The notes under the pieces were generated by a model. That model was not told the DNA's origin, ran no database searches, and saw only the letters and a list, made by a program, of their open reading frames with translations. Shown in pieces: positions 53,823 to 61,577 of a stretch of DNA of 64,000 nt. The stretch comes from Synechococcus sp. RS9909 (GTDB lineage: Bacteria; Cyanobacteriota; Cyanobacteriia; PCC-6307; Cyanobiaceae), in assembly GCF_014279595.1 (NCBI RefSeq), contig NZ_CP047943.1:1858422-1922421 (forward strand). The letters run 5' to 3'. The number at the start of each line of letters is the position of its first letter. Position 1 is the stretch's first letter. A program made the translations under genes and the position numbers.

Positions 53823-54155
53823 ATGCCCGCCTTCACCCTGCCCGGCACCTTGCTGGTTGGCCTGATCAGCCTGTCCGTCGTGCAGGGAGACACGATTCGC
53901 TACCGCTGCGGCGGTGGGCAGATCATCGAAGCGCAATACGGCTCCCTCAGCGATCAGTCGTTGTCGTTCGTGCGCCTGCGCCTGCCCGACGGGCGCCGCC
54001 TCACCCTGCCCCAGGTGGCCTCCGGCTCCGGTGCCCGCTACAGCGCCGACCGAGACGTCACCTGGTGGAGCAAAGGCAATGGCGGTTTTCTCCAAGAAAG
54101 GGGCGATGACGGGGAGTGGCGCATCACCCTGGATGCCTGTGATGCGCAGAACTGA
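53823..54155 (+). CDS. MliC-like C-type lysozyme inhibitor domain protein, exported
   Basis: 110 residues: signal peptide (PGTLLVGLISLSVV), then IRYRCGGGQIIEAQYG, RLPDGRRLTLPQVASGSGARYSADRDVTWWSKGNGGFLQ, and a final Cys. The YxC ... Q-x-x-S/A-x-x-G-x-RY...-W-x-KG pattern fits MliC, a periplasmic inhibitor of lysozyme-type enzymes. Confidence 0.82.
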   Translation: MPAFTLPGTLLVGLISLSVVQGDTIRYRCGGGQIIEAQYGSLSDQSLSFVRLRLPDGRRLTLPQVASGSGARYSADRDVTWWSKGNGGFLQERGDDGEWRITLDACDAQN

Positions 54156-54273
54156 CGCCGCCCCCTCGTGATTCCACCCCGGAAGAAGCGGTGTTCCAAC
54201 GGGCCTTGGCGTAGCCAGGCGACCATTTTGCGGTGACCATGGGACGCCCCCACCGGCCTCCAGCCGCAGGCCC

Positions 54274-54447
54274 ATGGTCTTCCCCGAACACGGCCTCATT
54301 GAGGAGATCCTGACGTCCTACGCCCGGCAAACCGGTGTGGAGGAGTCGGATGGGGAACTGCAGCGGCGCATCGAGGCGTTCCATGTTCAACTTCTCACCC
54401 TCACCCACCAGCAACTGGCCTGGGTGCATCAGGAATGGTGCGTCTGA
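54274..54447 (+). CDS. Small hypothetical protein (57 aa)
   Basis: ATG at 54274: MVFPEHGLIEEILTSYARQT, GVEESDGELQRRIEAFHVQL, ending QQLAWVHQEWCV. A helical, acidic protein; its composition looks genuine. No function recognised. Confidence 0.55.
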   Translation: MVFPEHGLIEEILTSYARQTGVEESDGELQRRIEAFHVQLLTLTHQQLAWVHQEWCV

Positions 54448-54474
54448 GGGCTTGCACGTCCGAAGCGTCGGGCC

Positions 54475-54759
54475 TCAGAAGCTGAGGCGGCAGCGGGCAG
54501 CATGCATCTGCAGCTCCCCCGAATAGGCACCCCCACCGGGCTGGTAGGCATAGGGGGCTCGGTTGCCAGCACCGAGTTCGGCGGCGCCGCAATCGAGCGG
54601 ACGTCCATCGATCTGCAGGGAAAACTCTTCGACGGTGAGCCCCGGTGCCTGACGACTCTCCTTTCGAATCTCCACCGGTGGCAACGGCGGAATCGGTGGT
54701 GGATCCATCGAACAATCAGCAACAAGCCACAAAAGACCGCAAAGCGGCCTAAGAAGCAA
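54475..54759 (-). CDS. Small lipoprotein-like hypothetical protein
   Basis: 94 residues: short signal peptide with lipobox-like LVADC (Cys about residue 16), a Pro-rich stretch (MDPPPIPPLPPVEI), then TVEEFSLQIDGRPLDCGAAE and a final RCRLSF. Likely periplasmic, with one possible disulfide. Not recognised. Confidence 0.5.
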   Translation of the reverse strand: MLLRPLCGLLWLVADCSMDPPPIPPLPPVEIRKESRQAPGLTVEEFSLQIDGRPLDCGAAELGAGNRAPYAYQPGGGAYSGELQMHAARCRLSF

Positions 54760-54857
54760 GATGCCATTGCTGTGATCTCAATCGGCGAAAGCCAATGCGT
54801 CTGCACCAAGCACGCATCTATTGCGACGCTATTTCGGTCAACAGCACCATGCTCGAA

Positions 54858-55321
54858 TCAACGAGGCAGAGCCTCCCATGCATTCGGTTGTCCTACTTGC
54901 GGAAGACAGCCGCAACCATGGCGCTTGGAGAGACAGGTCATGGTCGCCGCTATCTTTCCGCTCGTCTCAATCGTAATTGCATCCCAGACCACCCCGGCTC
55001 GGTGGGAACAGCCCGCCACCTTCTCCCAAGACAATTCCTCGTGCCGCGTAATCAATCCGAACAGGCTGTAAGTGGAGAGGGTGAGTTTGTCGGGCTCCAC
55101 CAACGCTCGCTGCGGGTTCAGGCTCAGTTCCAGCAGCAGGGTCGGCAGCCGGTCAGCTTCTATTCCTGCCCGCAACAGCGACTGATCCGCGCTCCCTCGG
55201 GGCAGAAACTGAAGCAGGTATCGCATTGAACCCCTTAGATCCGGGTGCCGCAGGCCCGGCACACTTCAGCGGTGAACGGGATCTCACTCAGACAGACGCT
55301 GCAGGCCTTGGTCTCTGGCAT
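54858..55321 (-). pseudogene. Decayed paralog of the zinc-ribbon protein
   Basis: From ATG at 55321: CSVCLSEIPFTAEVCRACGT then an in-frame TAA where the intact paralog has GTRLEGIQC, then GVQCDTCFSFCP, a TAG at the position of the second ribbon's end, and a shift into another frame with LPTLLLELSLNPQRALVEPD and YSLFGLITRHEELSWEKVAG. Each segment has a counterpart in the intact gene at 52345-52914. At least two stops and one frameshift. Confidence 0.75.
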
Positions 55322-55342
55322 CTCGCCCGGGGGGTCATCAAC

Positions 55343-55627
55343 ATGGCAAGAGGATACTACCAAACTACGATGGCTTTATGTCTAGCGGCGATGATGGCAA
55401 CGACGGCAAGCGACTCGGTGAATCCGATCAGCAACGCGGTCGACCAACTCGCCGCCAGCGTGTTTCCCCAGGCCTCGCTCTCTCAGCTGCTGCTCACCCT
55501 GTTGTTTTTTGGCCTGATCGCCCTGCTGGTCGGCGCGCCCGTCGCCCGGCGACGGCGTCACTTGCAGCAGTTTCAAAATCGGGTCAAAGAGCGGGAGGCT
55601 GCGGATCAGAACCCGGATGACCACTGA
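55343..55627 (+). CDS. Small membrane protein
   Basis: 94 residues from ATG at 55343 (55370 possible). N-terminal signal-like start (TMALCLAAMMATTASD), a second membrane segment (LSQLLLTLLFFGLIALLVGA) and a basic, charged tail (RRRRHLQQFQNRVKEREAAD). Function unknown. Confidence 0.6.
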   Translation: MARGYYQTTMALCLAAMMATTASDSVNPISNAVDQLAASVFPQASLSQLLLTLLFFGLIALLVGAPVARRRRHLQQFQNRVKEREAADQNPDDH

Positions 55628-55668
55628 TGATGCGAAGGATCGGTACAGCACCGAGAACCTTGGCAGCA

Positions 55669-55824
55669 CTAAAGCTCGAACATCGTGCCCAGCAGATTGG
55701 CAGGGTGTTCGGCACCGTCGGTGCGCAGCAACTCCAGCTGCAACAGCATCAGAACATGGGCTGAGAAACGAACCGCCGAGAGGATCGCCAGGCCAACACA
55801 GAGGGGGCAGTGCATCAATCCCAT
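55669..55824 (-). CDS. Small membrane protein (51 aa)
   Basis: ATG at 55824: MGLMHCPLCVGLAILSAVRF, then SAHVLMLLQLELLRTDGAEH and PANLLGTMFEL. One or two hydrophobic stretches with a CPLC pair. Composition supports a real gene; function unknown. Confidence 0.5.
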   Translation of the reverse strand: MGLMHCPLCVGLAILSAVRFSAHVLMLLQLELLRTDGAEHPANLLGTMFEL

Positions 55825-56607
55825 GGATGCCGTTTCGGAGGTGCATGCAGCCTCAAGCCGTTATCCCCCAGTGGGAAGGAAACGTGCGATTTCTTGACCT
55901 TGCCGGACAGGGCATGCCATCAGCCGTACTGGCGTACCGCGAAAACGGGTGATGGAGGGCTGGGGTTTCCTCGACGCTGGCGACCAGGCGCCCCAGCCAG
56001 CGCGGCTGATCTCGCCATCGGCCTGCACTCTGATGCGGGCACGTCATCTCCAATCTCGATTCGCTGAGCACTTCAGGCAATGGGCCTTTACACCGATTGC
56101 GCCTGTGTTCCAGACGACCAAGACTTGAAGCATCGAGATCGGAGGCACCGAATGATGGCCGACACTCCACCCGAGCAACTCAAAGAAGCAACCTGACCTT
56201 CTGGCCCCTGCTCCAACAGTTTCCACCCATCTGGGAGGGTCAGCCCTTCGATAGGCACTGATTCGGTTTCGCCACGTCGATCGGCGCTCCATCTGCACCG
56301 CAAGGCTGTTCCGCAGTCAGCTGTTCCGCAGTCAGCTGTTCCGCAGTCAGCTGTTCCGCAGCAACAGGTGCCCCAAGGAGTTCAACTTCCCTCCCCCTTT
56401 GGACCCCTGGCCCCAGGCGCCACCAGCCAGCTGCTTCGTCTTTCCTTTCGCTTCACTCACTGTCCTTCGCATTGGATTTTCTTTTCTGATTCGCGTTCAG
56501 TTGTCGACAGGAAACCGATGAATCAACGAGCGACTTAGGCCGTCTCTTCCATCCGGGAGGGGCGGCCTCCCTCTTGGCAAGGCCCCCTTCTTCGCGATCA
56601 CTGGAGC
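55825..56607. other. Decayed, repeat-containing gene-free stretch
   Basis: 783 bp without a supportable gene. On the minus strand fragments such as ETESVPIEGLTLPDGWKLLE and GWGAWSPASRKPQPSITRFR look protein-like but sit in different frames, suggesting decayed coding sequence. A 15-bp tandem repeat lies at 56305-56362. The last part should hold the promoter of the GH57 gene. Confidence 0.5.
56305..56362. repeat. 15-bp tandem repeat, almost four copies
   Basis: Unit GCTGTTCCGCAGTCA at 56305, 56320 and 56335, with a fourth copy from 56350 that diverges in its last bases. Perfect copies indicate recent slippage. Not in a gene. Confidence 0.85.
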
Positions 56608-58056
56608 ATGACGATCACCACCCCGCTTCTGCCGCCGATCTCCGGGCGGGAGATCGGGCTTCAGGCCCTGATGCAACGGCCCCCAGGGCCCCAGCCCTTC
56701 GGTGCAGGCCTGCAGCTGAACATGATCCGCTCCGCCTTTGCCTGTGCGCTGCACATGCATCAGCCCACGATCCCCGCCGGACCCGATGGAGCCCTGATCT
56801 CCCACCTGCAATACATGCTGGACCACCCCGGCGAGGGGGAGAACCACAACGCCGAGCCATTTGCCCACTGCTACCGGCGGATGGCCGAGCTGATTCCCGA
56901 GCTGATCAGTGAGGGCTGCGCACCGCGGATCATGCTCGATTACTCCGGCAACCTGCTCTGGGGTGTGACCCAGATGGGGCGTGACGACATCACCGGCGCA
57001 CTCCGCTTCCTGGCCTGCGACCCGGAGATGCAGGGCCATGTGGAGTTTCTCGGCAGCTTCTGGAGCCATGCCGTCGCCCCCTCCACACCGATCCCGGATC
57101 TGAAGCTGCAGATCAGTGCCTGGCAGCATCAGTTTGCGGCGATGTTCGGTGATGAAGCGCTTCTGAGGGTGCGCGGCTTTTCGCCACCGGAAATGCATCT
57201 GCCCAACCATCCCGACACCCTGTTCAGCTTCATCACCGCCCTACGGGAGAGCGGTTATCAGTGGCTGCTGGTGCAGGAGCACAGCGTGGAAAACCTGGAC
57301 GGTGCGCCGTTGAGCCGGGAGCAGTGCCTGGTGCCGAACCGACTGGTGGTCTGCAGTTCCAGCGGTGAGGAGATTGCGATCACAGCTCTGATCAAGACCC
57401 AGGGCTCCGACACCAAGCTCGTGGGGCAGATGCAACCCTGCGACGAAGCGCTCGGGCTGGATCGCCTCCCCCTGGGCACCACAACGATGCCCGCCCTGGT
57501 GACCCAGATCGCCGATGGTGAGAACGGGGGCGTGATGATGAACGAGTTTCCTGAAGCCTTCCGGCAGGCGAACCGGCGCATACGGGATAAGGGTGACGGC
57601 TGCGTGGCCATCAACGGCACGGAATACCTCGAGCTGCTGGCAGCCGCGGGGATCGATGCCGGTGCATTCCCAATCATTCAGGCCGTAGGCCAGAGCCGGC
57701 TCTGGGAGGCGGTGGGATCGACCCCGACGCCGGCAGCTCTGCAGGCTGCGATCGAGCGACTGCAGCAGGCCGATCCCTCCTTTGCCATGGAGGGATCCTC
57801 ATGGACCAACGATCTCAGCTGGGTGCAGGGATACGACAACGTGCTGGAGCCGATGCAGGAACTCAGCGCCAGATTCCATCACCATTTCGATGCAAGCGTC
57901 GCCAGCGACTCGGCGATCACCTCAACAGCCCACTATCAGGAAGCCCTCCTGCATCTGCTGCTGCTGGAGACCAGCTGCTTCCGTTACTGGGGGCAGGGCA
58001 CCTGGACCGACTACGCCCAAGCCATTCACCGGCGCGGCATGGCGCTGCTGGGCTGA
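56608..58056 (+). CDS. Glycoside hydrolase family 57 protein
   Basis: 482 residues, no signal peptide. The N-terminal part has CALHMHQPTIPAGPDGA with the HxHQP motif of GH57, CAPRIMLDYSGNLLWG, GHVEFLGSFWSHAVAPS, and FSPPEMHLPNHPDTL with the Glu expected as nucleophile. Family members act on alpha-1,4/1,6-glucans (amylase, amylopullulanase or branching activity). Together with the GH13-CBM20 enzyme it points to alpha-glucan handling in this strain. Confidence 0.8.
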   Translation: MTITTPLLPPISGREIGLQALMQRPPGPQPFGAGLQLNMIRSAFACALHMHQPTIPAGPDGALISHLQYMLDHPGEGENHNAEPFAHCYRRMAELIPELISEGCAPRIMLDYSGNLLWGVTQMGRDDITGALRFLACDPEMQGHVEFLGSFWSHAVAPSTPIPDLKLQISAWQHQFAAMFGDEALLRVRGFSPPEMHLPNHPDTLFSFITALRESGYQWLLVQEHSVENLDGAPLSREQCLVPNRLVVCSSSGEEIAITALIKTQGSDTKLVGQMQPCDEALGLDRLPLGTTTMPALVTQIADGENGGVMMNEFPEAFRQANRRIRDKGDGCVAINGTEYLELLAAAGIDAGAFPIIQAVGQSRLWEAVGSTPTPAALQAAIERLQQADPSFAMEGSSWTNDLSWVQGYDNVLEPMQELSARFHHHFDASVASDSAITSTAHYQEALLHLLLLETSCFRYWGQGTWTDYAQAIHRRGMALLG

Positions 58057-58109
58057 TGCCGGCGGTTCCAGCAGATCCAATCAAGATGGACGATGTGTGG
58101 GTCAACCCG

Positions 58110-58535
58110 ATGCTTCAGCGCACTTCGCTTGCGGCGGCCGCCCTTGGCCTCAGCCTGATTCCGCTCCAGGCCAGCGCCCAGGCCATCCAACGCAGCGGCC
58201 GGTTCCTGGCGGCGGAACACCCTGCCGCTGGGCAGGTGCACCTGGAACGGCGGAACGGCAACGCCACGCTGGTGTTCAGCCAAGACTTCCGAACGACTGA
58301 TCAGGCACCAGACCTGTTCGTGGTGGTGAGCCCCATGGCCATGCCGCTCGAGAACAGTCCAGCGCCGGCGTACCCGCTGACACCGGGAACGTTCCACGTC
58401 GTGGCGCCACTGAAGTCAACCAGAGGAAGCCAGCGTTACGGGCTGCCGGCTTATCTCAAAACCAGCGAACAACGGTCAGTGTTGATCTGGTGCCGCCAGT
58501 ACAACGCCACCATGAGCTGGGCTCAGCTGGAGTGA
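58110..58535 (+). CDS. Exported DM13-domain protein
   Basis: ATG at 58110 gives 141 residues with a signal peptide (LQRTSLAAAALGLSLIPLQA, cleavage near ASA). DM13 pattern: LERRNGNATLVFSQDFRTTD, PDLFVVVSP, LKSTRGSQRYGLPAYL and the end SVLIWCRQYNATMSWAQL with the conserved Cys. DM13 domains are proposed redox (electron-transfer) modules. The frame also offers starts at 58056 and 58086. Confidence 0.75.
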   Translation: MLQRTSLAAAALGLSLIPLQASAQAIQRSGRFLAAEHPAAGQVHLERRNGNATLVFSQDFRTTDQAPDLFVVVSPMAMPLENSPAPAYPLTPGTFHVVAPLKSTRGSQRYGLPAYLKTSEQRSVLIWCRQYNATMSWAQLE

Positions 58536-58540
58536 GGCTT

Positions 58541-58580
58541 GCCGCCGCTCCAGCTCAGCCGGCTGAGCTGGAGCGGCGGC
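58541..58580. repeat. Perfect 40-bp palindrome between convergent genes
   Basis: GCCGCCGCTCCAGCTCAGCC at 58541-58560 is followed by its exact reverse complement at 58561-58580. It lies 5 bp after the DM13 gene stop and contains the stop codon and last residues of the convergent gene. As RNA it would fold into a 20-bp hairpin on either strand; no T tract follows, so it may be a bidirectional terminator-like element or an mRNA end stabiliser. Confidence 0.9.
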
Positions 58581-58857
58581 GCACCACCCTGCGTCCGTCC
58601 GGGGTCTGCTCCACCGTCGGTTCGCTCCCTGGGGTCGTGGTGACGTCGTCCCCCTTCGGTTCGTCTTCGGGAGGTTCCATTTCAGCGACAAGGCCCACAA
58701 TCACCGCCGCCTGCACCTGATCGGCCAGATCACCGATCACCATCAGGGCTTTGAGCGTGAGCTCCAGGCGGGAATCGCGGGGGAGGCCCGGACGCAGCTT
58801 TTTCACGCTGGACCAGAGCTCCTGGGCCACCTCCTTCAACAGCGCCTTGTCGGACAT
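58555..58857 (-). CDS. TIGR03894-type conserved picocyanobacterial protein
   Basis: 100 residues: MSDKALLKEVAQELWSSVKK, LRPGLPRDSRLELTLKALMV, IGDLADQVQAAVIVGLVAEM, then a variable acidic tail ending RRRSSSAG inside the palindrome. The N-terminal 65 residues match a small family known from marine Synechococcus and Prochlorococcus. Function unknown. Confidence 0.8.
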   Translation of the reverse strand: MSDKALLKEVAQELWSSVKKLRPGLPRDSRLELTLKALMVIGDLADQVQAAVIVGLVAEMEPPEDEPKGDDVTTTPGSEPTVEQTPDGRRVVRRRSSSAG

Positions 58858-58926
58858 CCCGTGGTGTGATCAATTGCATCAACCTACCGCTCTGCGACTC
58901 CCTGCCTTTGCCGTCAGACTGGAGAG

Positions 58927-59304
58927 ATGTCCCTGACCCTCGTTTACGACGGCGGCTGCCCGTTCTGCCGCCATTTCGCCCTTCGCAGTGAACTCCTGGG
59001 GGGAATCCCCGACCTGCAGATCCGCGATGGTCGTGCCGACCACGGACTGCGCCGGGATCTGCGCCAACGCGGTTTCAACCTCAACAACGGGGCGGTTCTG
59101 CTCGACGGCGAGAGGGTGTGGCATGGCAGTGAAGCGATTGCCGTGCTCTGCCGCCAGCTGACGCCCACCGATCCGATGCTGCAACTCCTCCACGGCCTCT
59201 TCCGCAATCGAAGGCGCGCCAATCTCCTCTATCCAGGCCTTCTGGCCGCCCGCCAGCTGGCCCTCGGCCTGCGCGGTCTGCCCCTCGATCCGGATCGAAT
59301 CTGA
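58927..59304 (+). CDS. DUF393 (DCC) thiol-disulfide oxidoreductase-like protein
   Basis: 125 residues with the DCC-family start LVYDGGCPFCRHFALRSEL (CxxC), then IRDGRADHG, NNGAVLLDGERVWHGSEAI and the helical end LGLRGLPLDPDR. Thioredoxin-like fold expected; physiological partner unknown. Confidence 0.85.
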   Translation: MSLTLVYDGGCPFCRHFALRSELLGGIPDLQIRDGRADHGLRRDLRQRGFNLNNGAVLLDGERVWHGSEAIAVLCRQLTPTDPMLQLLHGLFRNRRRANLLYPGLLAARQLALGLRGLPLDPDRI

Positions 59305-59316
59305 AATCTCTGCAGA

Positions 59317-59814
59317 TCAGGCGGCGGTCCTTGGTGCCACTGGAGGGTCAGCTGACGGGGTTGGCCAGAGACTGAGTATCAGCAACACCAGAGCTGCGGC
59401 GGCCATGGGCAGATTGATCAATGCGCCTGGGGCCTCAGCCGTGGTCGGGATGGTCTTGAGGGCAGGGATGACCAAGCCGCGCATCAGGTATTCGAACACC
59501 GTGAGCAGGTAAAAAAGCGGTATCAGAGACCTGTAACGCACAAGCACCAACAGTTCCAGCAAAGCGAGGATCAGCTGGGAGAGTCCCCAGAGAGCGAAGA
59601 CGCCCACGATCGTTTGCTCTGCAGCGGGTGGATAGGCATCCAGGGGAATGTGAGCGATCGACTGGGCACCACCATCGGCCGCGAAGAGATGGTGTTGACT
59701 GCGCCACAACGTCACCACGGTGAGAGGAACAAACAGCCAGAGGGCGATGCGACGTCCTGAAAACTCTGAGGTGACGTTGGCTGGAAACAGGCGTTGAAAC
59801 CATCCAGTGGCCAT
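59317..59814 (-). CDS. Four-span membrane protein, unknown function
   Basis: 165 residues with hydrophobic segments near IALWLFVPLTVVTLW, VGVFALWGLSQLILALLELL, LIPLFYLLTVFEYLMRG and AAAALVLLILSLW. No family recognised. Convergent with the DUF393 gene. Confidence 0.65.
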   Translation of the reverse strand: MATGWFQRLFPANVTSEFSGRRIALWLFVPLTVVTLWRSQHHLFAADGGAQSIAHIPLDAYPPAAEQTIVGVFALWGLSQLILALLELLVLVRYRSLIPLFYLLTVFEYLMRGLVIPALKTIPTTAEAPGALINLPMAAAALVLLILSLWPTPSADPPVAPRTAA

Positions 59815-59874
59815 GACTGCAACTTGAGACGTTCCCGACCATCATCGGGATGGAACCCGACTGGCGCACCACCC

Positions 59875-59970
59875 ATGAATGGCAAATGGCTGGTCCTCAC
59901 CATCCTGCTGGCCCTGGCCGGCGTCGCCGCCTATGAATACGTCCTTCTGCAGGGGCTTGCACCCGCCTGA
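59875..59970 (+). CDS. Small membrane protein (31 aa)
   Basis: ATG at 59875: MNGKWLVLTILLALAGVAAY then EYVLLQGLAPA, TGA at 59968. One membrane segment. The next gene starts 2 bp after its stop, suggesting shared transcription. Confidence 0.45.
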   Translation: MNGKWLVLTILLALAGVAAYEYVLLQGLAPA

Positions 59971-59971
59971 G

Positions 59972-60454
59972 ATGGTTGTCGTGATCTCGCGTCTGATCCT
60001 GCCCCTCCTTCTGATAGCCACCGTGGTGCTGCGTCCACCGGCAGCCCTGGCGGCGGAATTGAAGCTCTCCGCCGTGGCGCTGGCCCCCTGCGCCGCCACC
60101 GATCCAGGCGCCCAGCCGGGGGCGAGCTGCTACGTGCTCACGGGCACCGTTGAGAACCCCGGCCGCCGTCCCGTGGTCGACACCGACGTCTATGCGCGCA
60201 TCCTCGATAGCAGCGGCGAACCGGTGCTGCAGAACCGCACCCGGGTGGGATCGATCGGCGATGTGGATCCGGGCTCCCAGCCCTTCGCCCTGCGTCTGGC
60301 CGTGCCCACCGGCACCCCAGGCCCCTTTGAAGTCAAGAGCGCCCGCGCCCGTGGCTTCAGTGCTCCGGTGCGCAGCCGCGCCGGCGACGACGAAGAGCTG
60401 CTGCCCCTGGAACAGGGCGTGATCAGCAGCCAACCCGACCCCGGCCCCCGCTGA
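59972..60454 (+). CDS. Exported protein with a FxLYD-like domain
   Basis: 160 residues from ATG at 59972. Signal peptide (SRLILPLLLIATVVLR, cleavage near ALA). The mature part has CYVLTGTVENPGRRPVVDTD and PFALRLAVPTG, the beta-strand pattern of FxLYD-type domains, and ends with polar sequence. Periplasmic or surface role unknown. Confidence 0.65.
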   Translation: MVVVISRLILPLLLIATVVLRPPAALAAELKLSAVALAPCAATDPGAQPGASCYVLTGTVENPGRRPVVDTDVYARILDSSGEPVLQNRTRVGSIGDVDPGSQPFALRLAVPTGTPGPFEVKSARARGFSAPVRSRAGDDEELLPLEQGVISSQPDPGPR

Positions 60455-60461
60455 TGCCTCC

Positions 60462-60941
60462 ATGGACCGCGTTCTGTTTCTCTGCACCGGCAACTACTTC
60501 CGCAGTCGCTTTGCTGAGCAGTGGTTCAACCACAGGGCCCATCAGCTCGGCCTTGAGGGGCAGGTGCGGGCCTGCTCAGCCGGTCTGGGGGTGAGGCCCG
60601 ACAGCGGCAACGTAGGTCCAATGGCCCAGGAGGCTCTGGCGGCCCTGCGGGAGCGAGGGGTGGAGCTGGATCCAGCGGAGCTGGCCCTGCCGCATCAGGT
60701 GAGCGGCCAGGAGCTCGAGCAGGCCACACTCGTGGTGGCGGTGGATGCCGAAGCCCATCGCCCCATGGTCCAGGCCCAGTGCCCTGACTGGGAGGACCAG
60801 ATCACCTTCTGGAGTGTGAAGGACCTGGGCGAGGGGGAGGCGGATGCCGACCCGATCGCCCAGCTGCAGGGTCGGGTGGAGCAGCTGCTGCAGCGCTGGC
60901 GGGATCTGTTCAACGGATGCAGCCCCGGCTCAGAACAGTGA
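60462..60941 (+). CDS. Low-molecular-weight protein-tyrosine-phosphatase-like protein
   Basis: 159 residues. LMW-PTP P-loop at the N-terminus: VLFLCTGNYFRSRFAEQ, Cys with Arg six residues later (CTGNYFR), as required, though the usual GNICRS is changed to GNYFRS. ATLVVAVDAEAHRPMV and FWSVKDLGEG cover the later part, where DP is replaced by KDL, so the general acid is uncertain. May be a phosphatase, an arsenate-reductase-type protein, or inactive. Confidence 0.75.
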   Translation: MDRVLFLCTGNYFRSRFAEQWFNHRAHQLGLEGQVRACSAGLGVRPDSGNVGPMAQEALAALRERGVELDPAELALPHQVSGQELEQATLVVAVDAEAHRPMVQAQCPDWEDQITFWSVKDLGEGEADADPIAQLQGRVEQLLQRWRDLFNGCSPGSEQ

Positions 60942-61577
60942 GCCCTGCACCGCCGCCTCCGCTGAAGCGCGCGACGGTGTCAGCGGCCGGGCCTGCCAGC
61001 CGTCCGGGGCCCAACCACTCAGCAAAGGCTCGAGAGCGCGCAACTCCGCACCGTCACTGGGCGCCATCCAGGCCTCCTCCAGGCCTGCGGGAATGAGCAC
61101 CGGCATCCGGTCGTGGAGGGGCCTGATCAGGGCATTGGCCTCGGTGGTGAGCACGGTGCAGGTGTCCACCTCACTGCCATCGGCCCCGAGCCAGCGCTCC
61201 CAGAGGCCGGCGATCCAGATGGGCTCACCATCGTCCCGGACAATCCGATGGCCCTTCTCGAAAAAGGAGGTGGCCGGAATCAGGCAGCGCCGGTGTCGCC
61301 AGGCGCCACTGAAACTGGCCTTCTCCGCCACGGTTTCCGCGCGGGCATTGAAGGGCCTGGGGCCGGTGGAGGGATCCTTGCTCCAGGAGGGAATCAGCCC
61401 CCAGAGCATGAGGGACGCCTCGGTGTGGCCCTCGTCGCGCCGCAGGGCCAGCAGCGGTTCACCGGGACGGATCAGATCCCTGGGGGCGTAATGACGCCGG
61501 TGCTCCCCATCCAACCGCTCCCGCAGCGGCGCCGGCAAACCGTTGACCTCGCTGCTCAAGGCAAAGCGACCGCACAT
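60930..61577 (-). CDS. SRAP family protein (YedK/HMCES type)
   Basis: 215 residues from ATG at 61577, placing Cys at residue 2, as required for covalent attachment to abasic sites in single-stranded DNA. MCGRFALS, LRRDEGHTEASLMLWGLIPSW, NARAETVAEKASF, RRCLIPATSFFEK (catalytic Glu region), GLWERW and TTEANALIRPLHDRMPVLIP are all present. Protects DNA at stalled forks. The ORF also reads from 61580, overlapping the GNAT gene stop. Confidence 0.9.
   Translation of the reverse strand: MCGRFALSSEVNGLPAPLRERLDGEHRRHYAPRDLIRPGEPLLALRRDEGHTEASLMLWGLIPSWSKDPSTGPRPFNARAETVAEKASFSGAWRHRRCLIPATSFFEKGHRIVRDDGEPIWIAGLWERWLGADGSEVDTCTVLTTEANALIRPLHDRMPVLIPAGLEEAWMAPSDGAELRALEPLLSGWAPDGWQARPLTPSRASAEAAVQGSLF

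Noticed and set aside
56305-56362. CRISPR array
   Set aside because: 15-bp head-to-tail units with no spacers and no cas genes anywhere in the window.
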